A program made the position numbers and the translations under genes. From assembly GCA_026545225.1 (NCBI GenBank), contig CM048845.1, forward strand, positions 103,908,033 through 103,972,032: a stretch of DNA of 64,000 bases, read 5' to 3'. The notes beneath the pieces are model-generated. The model searched no databases. It had not been told where the DNA came from and saw only the letters and a program-made list of their open reading frames with translations. Position 1 is the first letter of the stretch, and each line of letters opens with the position of its first letter. The DNA is from Cornus controversa. Taxonomy: Eukaryota > Streptophyta > Magnoliopsida > Cornales > Cornaceae. Positions 50,001 through 59,944 of the stretch are shown here, one piece after another.

Positions 50001-53000
50001 GACAACCCTATATATATATATATAGTCTTCTATACCAATTTAGTTCACCCTTTCATATTAAAATTATAGTTTTTATGCCCATACAGTTGTCCTATTCAAA
50101 TTAAGATTATATTTTTATTTCTATAATTTATTTTATTAAATACTTAATTATTCTTTTACAATCTTACTCCTTAATTAACCACTAATTTAGGTTATTAATT
50201 TTAGTGGTTATTACATTCCACTCACCTTAAAAGAAATTTCGTTCTCAAAATTTCTCTCATAAGCATAACTTTTTTTTTTATAAGTGCTTCACATAAGCAT
50301 AACTAGGTTGCTAAGTCTTTTCTACCTTGGCCATTGCCTTTGGTATTTATTAATACACCTGACAAAATTACAAAGTCTCCAACTATTGACCACTAACAAT
50401 TTTTCTTTGAAATCTCTAATCATTCACTACGCTTCCACTGCGAACTCTGATCACATTAATGTTCGATAGATAACAAGACATCAATAAATAAACTTGATAC
50501 ATAGTCTGAATTCCTCACGAACCATTTAAGGCATGCCATGTCATTCTATTGGATCTTTTGTCTACTCTAAGATTAGTTAAATCCTAGTAATGACTACTCT
50601 ATCAAATATGTCTTATTTAAAGTTCGATACCCTGAAAAGATTTAATACCTAAGCTTTGATACTAAACTAAGTTGAACGCCTCGAAATTTAATAACTCAAA
50701 TTAATGGTTAATTAAGGGGTAAGATTGTAAGATAATAATTAAGTATTTAATAAATAAAAATAAAAATCTAATTTTAATCTAAATAGGACAACTACATGGG
50801 TATAGAAACTATAATCCTAATCTGAAAGGGACAACCAAATTGATATGAAAAACTATATATATATAGGGTTGTCTACAAAATCTAGAGTTACACAGTACAA
50901 ATCGGTCTACCATCTTTAAGAGTTAAGAGAGAAAATTATTAGAGACGACGAAGAGAATTTGCAACATTACCATATAAGTAATATTCTACTCATTTACAAG
51001 AATTCTCATGTTTTGGTAATATGTAGAATTTAATATAGTAGGTTTAAGTAATATAAAAATATTTTGGTTGTTTATACATGCAAAATATGCAGTTGTGATT
51101 GTATAAACGGTGAAGATGAAATTTTTATGAGGAATATGTAAGTACTGTTCTAATTTATTTTTTTTACAATAATTGACATGTCTCTAGTTAAATCTTAACA
51201 AATATGTACGTGAATTCTCCAAATAGATGTTCATCATCATCATCCTTGTCTTAATCTCATACAAGTGAGATCGGCCACATGAATTCTCTCTCTCCAAGCT
51301 TTTCTATTACATGTTAATTCACCTACTATATTTAACTTTTTAAAATCATTTTTAAAAACGTCATCCCATGTTATTTTTGGCAACTCTCTCCATCTCTAAC
51401 CTTCTATTACAACCAGTCTTCCTCTTTTGACCGCCACATCATTTGGTCTCCGATATATATATACAAACCATTTAAGTCTACTCTTTTGAATTTTCTCACC
51501 AATGGATGTTACATCTAATTTTTTTTCTCACACTTTCATTAGTGACCCAATCTCTTCTAGTCACTCCACTCATTCATCTAAATATTCTCATTTCCGCTAC
51601 ATAAAGGCGTTGTTCTTGTTTCTTTTCTAAGGAACAACACTCCGCTTCATACAACATAGCTGGTCTAATAACAGTCATTCTTCAAATAGATGTTCACCTA
51701 TTATTAACTATGCAAATGTGTAGATAAGAGGGTTTTTTGCCTTTTACTTTTTCTTAATGAATTTGAAGATAGACAATTAAATGACTGATATGTTATCCAG
51801 GTACATGAATATATAGTATACTAAGTATATAGTATATAATATATATATTGATGTAAAGACTAAATTAATAACATGTGGTACAAGAAACTCAAACATGTAT
51901 ATATGATTTGGGTACTGTGCACGTAATATTTACATGAACAAATAATCTATATATAGGTATGTAGGTTAGACCCAAAACTATTAACAACTAGAAATCACGT
52001 AAGAATACATGTTATATATATATATATATAGGTTTGGAACAGTGGGTGTATCTAATAGCTGAAACTTGGATTTGGGCACGTTTTTGATGAATTGATTGTT
52101 CGTTTAGATGATTTCGGTATTGGGAAGAAGTTTTTTCGTGTGTAATTGTATGATTTGCGATTGAAATTGTGGATTTGAAGGAAAAATTAGTGTTGAATGT
52201 ATAAAACCCTAGAAAATTGCTTGCTTGGGAACGACAACATTAGGCCACAGATTTGAAATATTCTTGTTCTAATACATAGATTAGAGTATAAGAAGTTGAT
52301 TGGTATGGGTTTTGGGTTGAAAAGGTGGCGTTTGGTGGCCGGATTAAGGGCTGACAGTTGCCAGAATCGCATGCAGCGATAAGGGGACATGTTCTGAGTC
52401 TCGTGATGCAAGCACGAAGATGACCTAGCAAGCCACGAAACTCACGCGCAGGGGTGGCGCGTGCAGTGGCACCTATGGCTTGTTAGGGGTTGGTTGGGGC
52501 GACGGGTTGGGCGCACTAGGCCCTACTCATCGAGCCCAATCAAATGGACCCACTTTCGGGTCCATCAGAAATAATTTAACAATTATTATATATTTTTAAT
52601 TAATAAAAAATTAAGAAAAATAGGAAATAAATATCAAACAATTACAAAAAATTATGGAAAATTATAATTACATAATATTAACTTATTTAAGGCAGAATAC
52701 ACCTAGGGGAATTAAGTTTAGGTGGATTTTAGATTAGTTAATAATTTTATTTAGTTCGAAAAGTAGTTTTAGGCACGAAAACCGAGAGTATAGATTATTT
52801 TTAATTAGTTAGGTCTCAAAATTTTATAAGTAGCTAGATTAGGTACGATTAAATGTTTCTAGGTAGAGTACCCTCTTCAGGTTAGGCTTATAGGTTAGAA
52901 ATAGTAATTAGAATAGGTTTTAGGACATGCATGAATAGGAGTGTGTGTGGGGTTGAAGTTGATTGAGATTTGTGAAGTTGGACATACTGTGTATGTGTCC

Positions 53001-55638
53001 TAATTTTTTTGGTGCACCAATCTTTCAATCTGACAAGCTCAAGCAATGGTTTTGAGTAAGCGTCCCATTGGTTGAGGTTGTGATCCTCTCTGGCCACTAA
53101 TAGTAATTTGTGTTGAGGTTGTGATCCTCCCCCACCATTGATAGTGATTTGGGTTGAGGTTGTGATTCTCCCGATTCTCTTCCACTATCACTAGTGATTT
53201 GGGTATTAATGTGTATGAGCCCTATAACTACAATATGTGTTGAGTTGAGTTGTGGACTCCTCCAGATTACTTGGGTGTGTTATGTGTGTTGATTTGAGTT
53301 GTGATATCCTCCACATTACCTGGAGAGTTGTGATTTATCCTAGAGATAAGAAGAGAGACTGTGAGTTGAGTAAAGTAGTGTGCTCGTGGTTTTCAGAGAC
53401 TAGTGTTCTCTTAGTTGATGGATTGATGGTAGTTTTGTACGACCTTAAAGAGAGGGTCAGATCAATGTTGAGGATCAGAATTAGTCATAGTGATGGACAA
53501 TTCAGTTTTAGCATGTGTCTTGAACTTGCACTTAGAGTGCATACTGCTAGTGGTTAGTTGATGTTAAATTGATTAAGAAAAGGGAACTTAAGTTGATGTT
53601 CTCATATGCTCTTGTTGTTAAATTTATTATTAGTTAATTAATTAATTAATTAATTGCACTATTTAATAATAAGGTTTTAATGTAACTGTATTAACCGTTG
53701 GGGTATGAGGTTTTTATTAATTAGGTAGAATGTTATTGGGCTTCCCCAAGATCACCTCCCTCTTTCCCAACATTTCAGGTACAAACCCAGTTGGTATGTG
53801 AAGATGGCACGTGACAGTTTGGATGCATTTTGTTTTGCTATTTTTGTTATTTTTAGTTTTTACCTTTAGCAGTGATCATATAATGAGGATAGCCATGTAA
53901 TAAAGATGAGATTTTATTAGTTAGTATTGGTTATTGTGGATTTTAATATAATAAATGATATTTCATATTGGAGATATAATATATATAATACTGTGGTGAA
54001 TGTAATTGGGAGTTGAATTGAAGTCTTGCAGTGAATATAAGTGTTGGACTAAATGATCCTATATGAAATTTCAGGATGTGACAACTTTGTTGCATTAAAT
54101 TTATTATTTACATAATCTCTCTACTTCAAATTAATATAAAGGTAAAAGTGCATCATTGCTACAAAATCTAGAAGTTCTTCATTGAAAAGCGTATGTTCTG
54201 TATACACTAATAGGTGTTGACATACAAATCTTAAAAAAAGGTAGGACATGAACACGGCAATGATGAATTGCATTCCATTAAGTAGATTTAGTATTTCATA
54301 TCTTAAGTAGATTTAGTATTTCATATCTGCAACATAAAAGATTTAAATGATAAATCATATAATTACCACCACATCATTTGAATAGAAAAAGATATAATAA
54401 GTGCATTGCATATACTTGTGCGTGTATGTGAATATGTAAATGTGTATATACACATAATTTGAGCTTCTCCCCTACTTTCATTTCCACTCTTTCAATAAAA
54501 ATTCGTGATATCTTTTGTCTTTTAAAAGGGGTAAAACTTAAATGAATTTTATATAAAAATTGAATTTGATTTTCTTATAGTTATGCTTTCGCTATGCTAA
54601 ATAGAATGTCAGATCTACATTCAAGATTCATTCGTCACATGCCACACATAATTAGGAATTTTATTTTTAAATCATGCCATGTCAAAGGTGTGATGGAACA
54701 TGTGGAGGAGTGTCCAAGAAGTGTCGGTATCCAACATTCATTCAACAAAGACACAATTTCTCCTTATAATTGGCTTTTCTTCTCTGTGTTTAGTATATCA
54801 CCAATGCCTCTAAAATTTAACAGCCAGTGGTGTCACTAAAACACCACCCCCTTTTAACAGCCAAGGGTCTATTTTCATCCCCTGCATTCAGATATTTCAC
54901 CTCAAAGAGAGAGCATGGTACATAAAAATGTATCTGTTTCACACAATGGTTTTGTTAAAAACACTTTTCGTTGCTTTACCTTCCGTTCACCCTTACGCTT
55001 GTAAAATTCTAGTCCAACTCCTGCAGACGTTTTCATGCAAAGACATTTTCGACATTTCCCGTTATGTACAAAAATTGCATTATCAGCTTTTTCTCTTATA
55101 TATATATATGCATAAAATTTAAAAATTGAAACATAAGCATCAACAGAGAAATAATTCAGCAATCCAGCATCAAAACCACAGGAAAAGAAGAACATATTCA
55201 AATGTTTAACTCAACAAAAATAGATGAATACAGAGATCAAACTCACATGAAAGCTCGAACGAACGACTTGCCCTTGCCTTCACCGGAAGCAACAATCCTC
55301 ATCCCGTCCGGTGACCACTGGAGATCGTCAATTCTACCCGACAAAACCCTAAATTCGTTCTTGAGGACAAATTCATTGCGAGTCCCCCAAATTCTGACCG
55401 TCCCCGACACATCGGCGGAGGCGATCCACTCGCCGTTGGGAGAGAACCGAGCAACGGTAGCCTGGTACGCGTGCTCTCCGTAGACCGAGACCTCGAGTGG
55501 CTTGTCGAGGTATCGGATAATAACCGATCGGCCATTGCAGTAGAGGATGGAGTTAGATTTGGGATCGCCGGAGATCAAAATCCCTCGGCCGCGTTCCGTC
55601 GACGGTACGCAGGCGTAGGTCTCTGAGAGCTGCGCCAT
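38069..55638 (-). CDS. AIP1: Actin-interacting protein 1 (WD40), six exons, 609 aa
   Basis: AIP1 works with ADF/cofilin to disassemble actin filaments in the cytoplasm. Exons, 5' to 3' on the minus strand: 55638-55247, 46452-46291, 42878-42692, 41878-41456, 40186-39779, 38326-38069. They total 1,830 nt with every join in phase and a TAA stop. The product is a chain of WD40 repeats forming the family's two propellers: [18 protein letters not shown] and [16 protein letters not shown] in exon 1, [17 protein letters not shown] in exon 2, [11 protein letters not shown] in exon 3, [14 protein letters not shown] in exon 4, [13 protein letters not shown] in exon 5, [13 protein letters not shown] and [13 protein letters not shown] in exon 6. 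Start [19 protein letters not shown] and overall length match plant AIP1. Intron 1 is 8,794 bp and full of transposons; introns 2-5 are 3,412, 813, 1,269 and 1,452 bp. No internal stop was found, so it looks functional. Confidence 0.95.
42075..42240 (-). mobile_element. Au-like SINE, diverged
   Basis: On the minus strand it reads GGGATCATTGCTTGGTGCAA then ATGGTAAAAGATTAG (box A region), ACACGGGTTGAAGACTG (box B region) and AAGCAGC, the layout of plant Au SINEs. It lies in AIP1 intron 3. No clear target duplication was found. Confidence 0.5.
44038..44097. repeat. 32-bp tandem duplication in AIP1 intron 2
   Basis: AATGAGAGGTCCCTCAAAGT followed by TGTAAAGG occurs twice head-to-tail, at 44038 and 44070, identical over 28 bp. 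Confidence 0.9.
45825..45990 (+). mobile_element. tRNA-derived SINE-like element in AIP1 intron 2
   Basis: A box-A-like TGGCCCAGTGG (about 45832) is followed ~30 bp later by a box-B-like GGGTTCGATTCTC, the internal Pol III promoter layout of plant SINEs. Flanking segments (45730-45805 and 46003-46080) resemble each other but are too diverged to prove a target duplication. Confidence 0.55.
47368..48717. mobile_element. hAT-type non-autonomous element with exact 8-bp target duplication
   Basis: 1,350 bp with ends CATAGTTGT...ACAACCTTG (imperfect inverted repeats that continue as AAAATCGCGATC against GAATCGGGATTC). GTCTAACC flanks it at 47360-47367 and 48718-48725. The 8-bp duplication and end type fit the hAT superfamily. 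Internal subterminal CGATTC/GAATCG motifs are repeated. No transposase is present; the T/C-rich frames at 47739-48041 are not genes. The right arm of the inverted repeat has the uninterrupted target. Confidence 0.85.
49369..49998 (-). mobile_element. RTE-type LINE, 5'-truncated tail (first copy)
   Basis: The minus strand ends in a (GTT)n tail. Before it is text of the RTE 3' coding end: [37 protein letters not shown], broken by stops. TAGATAACCCT (49358-49368) and TAGACAACCCT (49999-50009) form an 11-bp target duplication with one mismatch. The copy is dead and only ~630 bp long. It is inserted in the left arm of the inverted repeat. Confidence 0.85.
50673..54083 (+). mobile_element. Right arm of the inverted repeat: LTR-like sequence, longer copy
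   Basis: It starts TGAACGCCTCGAAATTT at 50673 and matches the left arm in reverse complement to about 52600 (GGACCCACTTTCGGGTCC at 52546). It may run on to ATGTGACA at 54083, giving a ~3.4-kb LTR-like unit of which the left copy lacks ~1.5 kb. GCTTTGATACTA at 50653-50664 resembles a reversed tRNA-Met primer site. Between the arms (50216-50672) are 457 bp without coding sequence. One LINE tail is inserted at 51234-51682. Confidence 0.6.
51234..51682 (-). mobile_element. RTE-type LINE, 5'-truncated tail (second copy)
   Basis: Minus-strand text [34 protein letters not shown], then decayed sequence ending in a (GAT)n tail. CAAATAGATGTTCA is repeated exactly at 51220-51233 and 51683-51696 (14-bp target duplication). 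The left arm shows the empty site. It is a ~450-bp dead copy in the right arm. Confidence 0.88.
54090..55246. other. Rest of AIP1 intron 1 next to exon 1
   Basis: AT-rich intron with a short direct repeat (TAGATTTAGTATTTCATATC twice near 54285-54330). No further element ends are recognised. Confidence 0.5.
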
Positions 55639-55994
55639 TTTTAGATTTTGACTTTCTCGCTCTAGTTTCTCTCTCCAGATGATCTCTTGATGGAAATGGA
55701 TATATATATATATATATATATGTCTGTATGTATATAATAAGCAGGAATTTTCGGAAAAGTGACAGTTCAGAGGTGAGATGTAAAAAGCGGTAGTGCAGCG
55801 AGGCCTGCCACGTGTTCTAAATCAGGGGACTCACAACGACAATGTCCTCAAGAGGAGCCACTCTCCTCTCTTCATATCAGGAGTCAGAAGGACCTCCATT
55901 ATTTGGAAGATGCAACACGTTAAGGGCAGTCACAACACACTTTTAATTTTAGGATAAATTATACTAAAATCCTTACAGCATAGTCTAATACACG

Positions 55995-56034
<40 letters not shown>

Positions 56035-57050
56035 TTACACTGTGCTCCCTGAAATTTGATTCCTAACAACAAATACTTTTTCAAAATTTTGCTAGTGTCG
56101 TAAAAAAATAATAATAATAATAATTGGTGCAATGACGAAATGTCCATTAACTAAACAAAAAAAAAGTTGTTATCCTTTCATCAAACTAAAAAAACTTTAT
56201 TTTTAGGAGCAAAAATACCCACAATTTTTTTTTACCATTTATGAACTTAAAAAGAAATTTCAAAGTTTCAGAACACTGGCTTTCTTGAATAAACATGAAA
56301 GAAAAGAAAAAAATGATAACATTAGTTGTGAGAGAAAAAAAAAATAAAAAAAAGAATAACATGTATTCATATTTGGATAAATTATAAACGAAAAGAAAAA
56401 AATGATAACATTTTTGTTTAAAAAAGATAAAGGAGAAAAAAAAATCATTTACTATCGTGTTTTTTGTGTTTATATTACAAGATAAAACCAAATGTCTTTT
56501 AAATTTTATTATTTAAAATGTTGAGGTTATTTTTGATATTATGAAATATTTATTTATTATTTTCATTTCTTTTGAAATCTTTCTACTTTTAAAAAAATAG
56601 TATATGAGAGATTTGGATGATAAACTTATCCTTTCGTTTCTCTTTCCGATGGCAATTCAATTACAAAAAATATTACCCTTTCCTTTATTTTCTTTTCTTT
56701 TCCTTCTATTTTCATCGATTCAAACAAGCTGTAATTTCTAGATCAATTATATTGAAAAATATAATCACACCAACATTTAATTAAATTTGTAAATTGACAT
56801 TTCAAAAAATTCCATCCTCCTTCGATCTATGAGCATCTCTCTTGTTCTTCTTCCCTCTCAAACTTAGCACCACCTCTATTTTCGCCAACACCAGATCCAC
56901 CGCCACCTCTACTCCACCATGAGAGCCACCGCCACTACCATCACATCTCACACCTACATAATTCTTAACTATAAATGTTGCTAAAGACAGATACACGTCA
57001 CATTTGATTCTAGGGCCAACATAAACAAAATTTACAAACGTAGAGATAGA
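55639..57050. other. AIP1 leader/promoter side and AT-rich spacer
   Basis: The ~60 bases just right of the start codon are TC-rich on the minus strand, as in plant leaders. A (TA)n tract lies near 55701-55721 and another near 55998-56030. The rest is homopolymer-rich with no supported gene. Confidence 0.45.
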
Positions 57051-57055
57051 AGTGA

Positions 57056-57295
57056 TTGAGATTTGTAGACTGGAAACTGAAAGTCACCAGTAACAACATA
57101 TGCAAAGCAAAATAGCAAACTCATTTCCTCCACAAACCAACCTGTTGTATCTGAAACACCCAAGCCCATTAACGGATTATAGATTTACAGACTAGAAAAT
57201 GATCGAAAAGAACCAGTAACAGCATATACAAAGCAAAACAATAAGCTCATTTCCTCCACAAACAACATTCTTGCATGTGAAACACCAAAAACCAT
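57056..57295. repeat. Tandem duplication, two ~117-bp units
   Basis: Both units contain CCAGTAACARCATATRCAAA and CTCATTTCCTCCACAAAC and end in GAAACACC. Divergence is moderate, so the duplication is not recent. Confidence 0.8.
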
Positions 57296-57660
57296 GTTGC
57301 TTATACATAAGCATATATGTGTGTAAACCCAAATCCAAACCCATTTTGCACTTCGTCCTCTCCCTCAAGGCTGAACCCCTAATCTTCGTTGGAATCAGCT
57401 ATGTCGAAGAGGACGAAGCCCAATCGCCCATCGCCGAGCATTGGCAGCTCTCATCGATTGATTGTTTAAGAGTAATCCGGTTTGATTGGATAGCGGTGAT
57501 AGTGGTGGGAGTAGCGTCGATAGAAGGTGGAGATGAAAGAGCGAACCTTAAGGAAAAAAAGAGGAGAGAGATGGTTGTGGCGGTGGCCATGGTGGGTGGA
57601 AGTGGCGTGGGTTGAGGCCAAAGGTGGAGAGAGGAGAGAGAAGGAACAAGAAAAAAATAG
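57296..57660 (+). other. GC-richer block of unknown origin, possible gene relic
   Basis: A sharp rise in GC with an ATG at 57400 opening MSKRTKPNRPSPSIGSSH, soon ended by a stop. Competing frames exist on both strands and none matches a family I know. It may be a captured or decayed exon. Confidence 0.2.
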
Positions 57661-58671
57661 TGTTTATATATATATATATATATATCCGAGTGAAATGGTA
57701 ATTTTATATACCCATATAATTTTTTATTTTTAACAATAAAATAATTAGAGGTAAAAAGAGTAAAATCACTCAAAAAAAAATATAACATTCCTGAGGTCCT
57801 ATGGCTGGATCATTGCCAAAAAAAAAAAAATTATATATATATATGGTGTCTGGATCATTGCCAAAACAAATATATATATATATATGGTGTGTAATTACGC
57901 CAAATATTTAGAGATTAATATAACTTCCCTTAATTTTAAAGATGTAGAGTTGAAAATGGACTAGTGGCTAAGTGGCCAACACTCTTATTTATTACTTTTT
58001 ATTAAATAAATATTTATACACATAACCATAAACCACTTCAACCCCTCTTACCTTCACCTATTCTCAAACAAGAAGATAACGGGCTAATAATCAATCTTAT
58101 TTTGATAACGGGCTAATAATCAATCTTATTTAGATAATGCAACATAGTATATATTTCAAAATTTTAAGTGTATTGTAACTTCAACAAGTTTTATTCATTG
58201 AAAGTTATAATAGGACCATATTATTTAGACAAAATTACCATATTTAAATTTTTACATCAATTAGATATAAGCATTAGATGCCACCACATATATCCTATTA
58301 AATTTAACAATTCTAAGTTGTAACTATATTTTCCATTACCAAAATTTACAAATGCAATAAATGAGATGCGTCCGCGTCTTCACATCAGGCCTTGCATATT
58401 CTCATAGATGGTTGTCTTTGCCTCTCTCTCTCTCTCTCTCTCTCTCTGTTCATATGAGTTTAACATTAATGAAGTCATGTTCGTATGCATTTTCTCACTT
58501 TCACCCATGTTATACTCACGAATGGTTGTGAGAGCTAAGTCATGATCAGATGTATTTTCTCACTCTTTCCATATTTTATGCTTTAGAAAGGTTGTGAGAG
58601 CTGTTTATGACAGTACTTAAAAATTAGATTGATTTTACCTTTGTTGTTTCTTTGGCATCGGGTGTAGTTAT
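57661..58671. other. AT-rich spacer with small tandem duplications
   Basis: CTGGATCATTGCCAAAA occurs twice (57804 and 57848) and GATAACGGGCTAATAATCAA twice (58075 and 58103). A (CT)n tract lies at 58421-58447. No gene is supported. Confidence 0.6.
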
Positions 58672-59440
58672 TAGGAGTGCACATGATTTGATTTGGACAC
58701 GATTAAAAAAATTTAGGACCAAACCACTCCGAACCATGTTTGGACTATTTAATCAATGGAACCGGACCAAACCGGGCCTCGAGGAACTAATTTGATCCGA
58801 TTCGATTTCACAGGTTCATTTGATTTTTTTTTTTTTTTTTGTTCGTGTTCCTTTTTCACTTGATTAAAATAACCAATCTTGTCATGCAGAATTTTCATGT
58901 TATCAACAGTTAGATCTACTAAACAAGGATTGTGTTTTCCTTAAAATAAAATAGTAGTCGGGTAACAAAATAGAAGATTGTGTGCTAAACCATAGAAACT
59001 AATCAAGCTGTGTTGCAATTATATATTAACTACGTGTGTATATATATTCATGTAGTAATATATAATATATTTGGTCCGTTCATAATCTAATACATTAAGC
59101 TTTACTTTTTATAATTTAGTTCATATTTTTAATGTTAAGACAATGTAATAAATTTTCATGTATATCTACACACCTCATCACAATATATGTAAAGAAAAGA
59201 AACAGGAGTGTGTATATAAAATAAAGTATTTAAGTATATAATAAAATAATATAACATATATATACAAAACTAACGGATTGGTTCAGTTCAAATTGGTTTC
59301 GTAATTTTTAAAGTTGTGTTTGAATTGTGAATTAACAGTTTCACTACTTTTGAAACTGTGTACGGACCAAACAATTAGAGAATCGATCTGAACTGTCCGG
59401 TATTTGATTTTTCGATTTGGGCAAATTTTTGCGCACTCTA
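58672..59440. mobile_element. hAT-like non-autonomous element
   Basis: Inverted ends TAGGAGTGCACA and TGCGCACTCTA, subterminal GGACCAAACC / GGTTCAGTTC motifs, and an imperfect 8-bp flank (GTAGTTAT at 58664-58671, GTAGCCAT at 59442-59449). 769 bp with no coding sequence. The left end resembles the block at 5711. Confidence 0.65.
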
Positions 59441-59599
59441 GGTAGCCATTCAAGTTGTTGTCTTGTACTTGTGTGTATAAAAAATAATATAGTCACTCAC
59501 AATTTTAGTGTCATAATCATATGTGTTTGGTGTCTTAATCACAAATCAAAATCCTCTGCGGTGAGCCTTTTTCGCACTTGTGTTTGGTGGGTTACGTTC

Positions 59600-59930
59600 A
59601 CACAATTGTATTGATTAATATAAAGTATGCTCATGATCCAGCAACTGTGCCAACTGATTAGGCAAAGAAGGACCAGGCCCAAAGCCAATCTAAAACAAGT
59701 TGGTAAGGGCCCAGAGGATATAACATTCTTGATGTTCTAAACAAGGCCCAAATGTATTGAAGCCCAATCCAGATAAGAACATAAAAGACCGTTGACCTGC
59801 TGCACAACAAGCTTTATATGGTCAGATCATGAAACTTGAATTTGTGCTCTCTGGGCCTTGCTGCTTAGGCCCGTTCAAATGGGCCTTTGTTCTAGCCTTT
59901 TTGTTCATGGAGGGTTTGTCAACTACTCCT
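59600..59930. other. GGCCCA-rich stretch, possible old LTR piece
   Basis: Several GGCCCA/TGGGCC motifs (AAGGCCCAAATG, CTGGGCCTTG). No ends or coding sequence. Nature unknown. Confidence 0.25.
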
Positions 59931-59944
59931 ACTCCACTCTTTTA

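Larger units (their letters stand above)
46765..50215 (-). mobile_element. Left arm of a long inverted repeat: LTR-like sequence
   Basis: Read from 50215 leftwards it starts TGTAATAACC, preceded by CGAAATTTCTTTTAAGG-type text like the 3' end of plant gypsy elements. It runs to about 46765 through ACCCGAAAGTGGGTCC. Without its two insertions (47368-48717 and 49369-49998, plus target duplications) it is about 1.45 kb, equal to the right arm. It lies in AIP1 intron 1. An old gypsy-type LTR copy is the likely source. The 185-residue frame at 46793 lies within the arm and is not a gene. Confidence 0.7.

Noticed and set aside
52187-52431. Frames resembling the 46793 product on the other strand
   Set aside because: Mirror image of the left arm; repeat sequence, not a gene pair.
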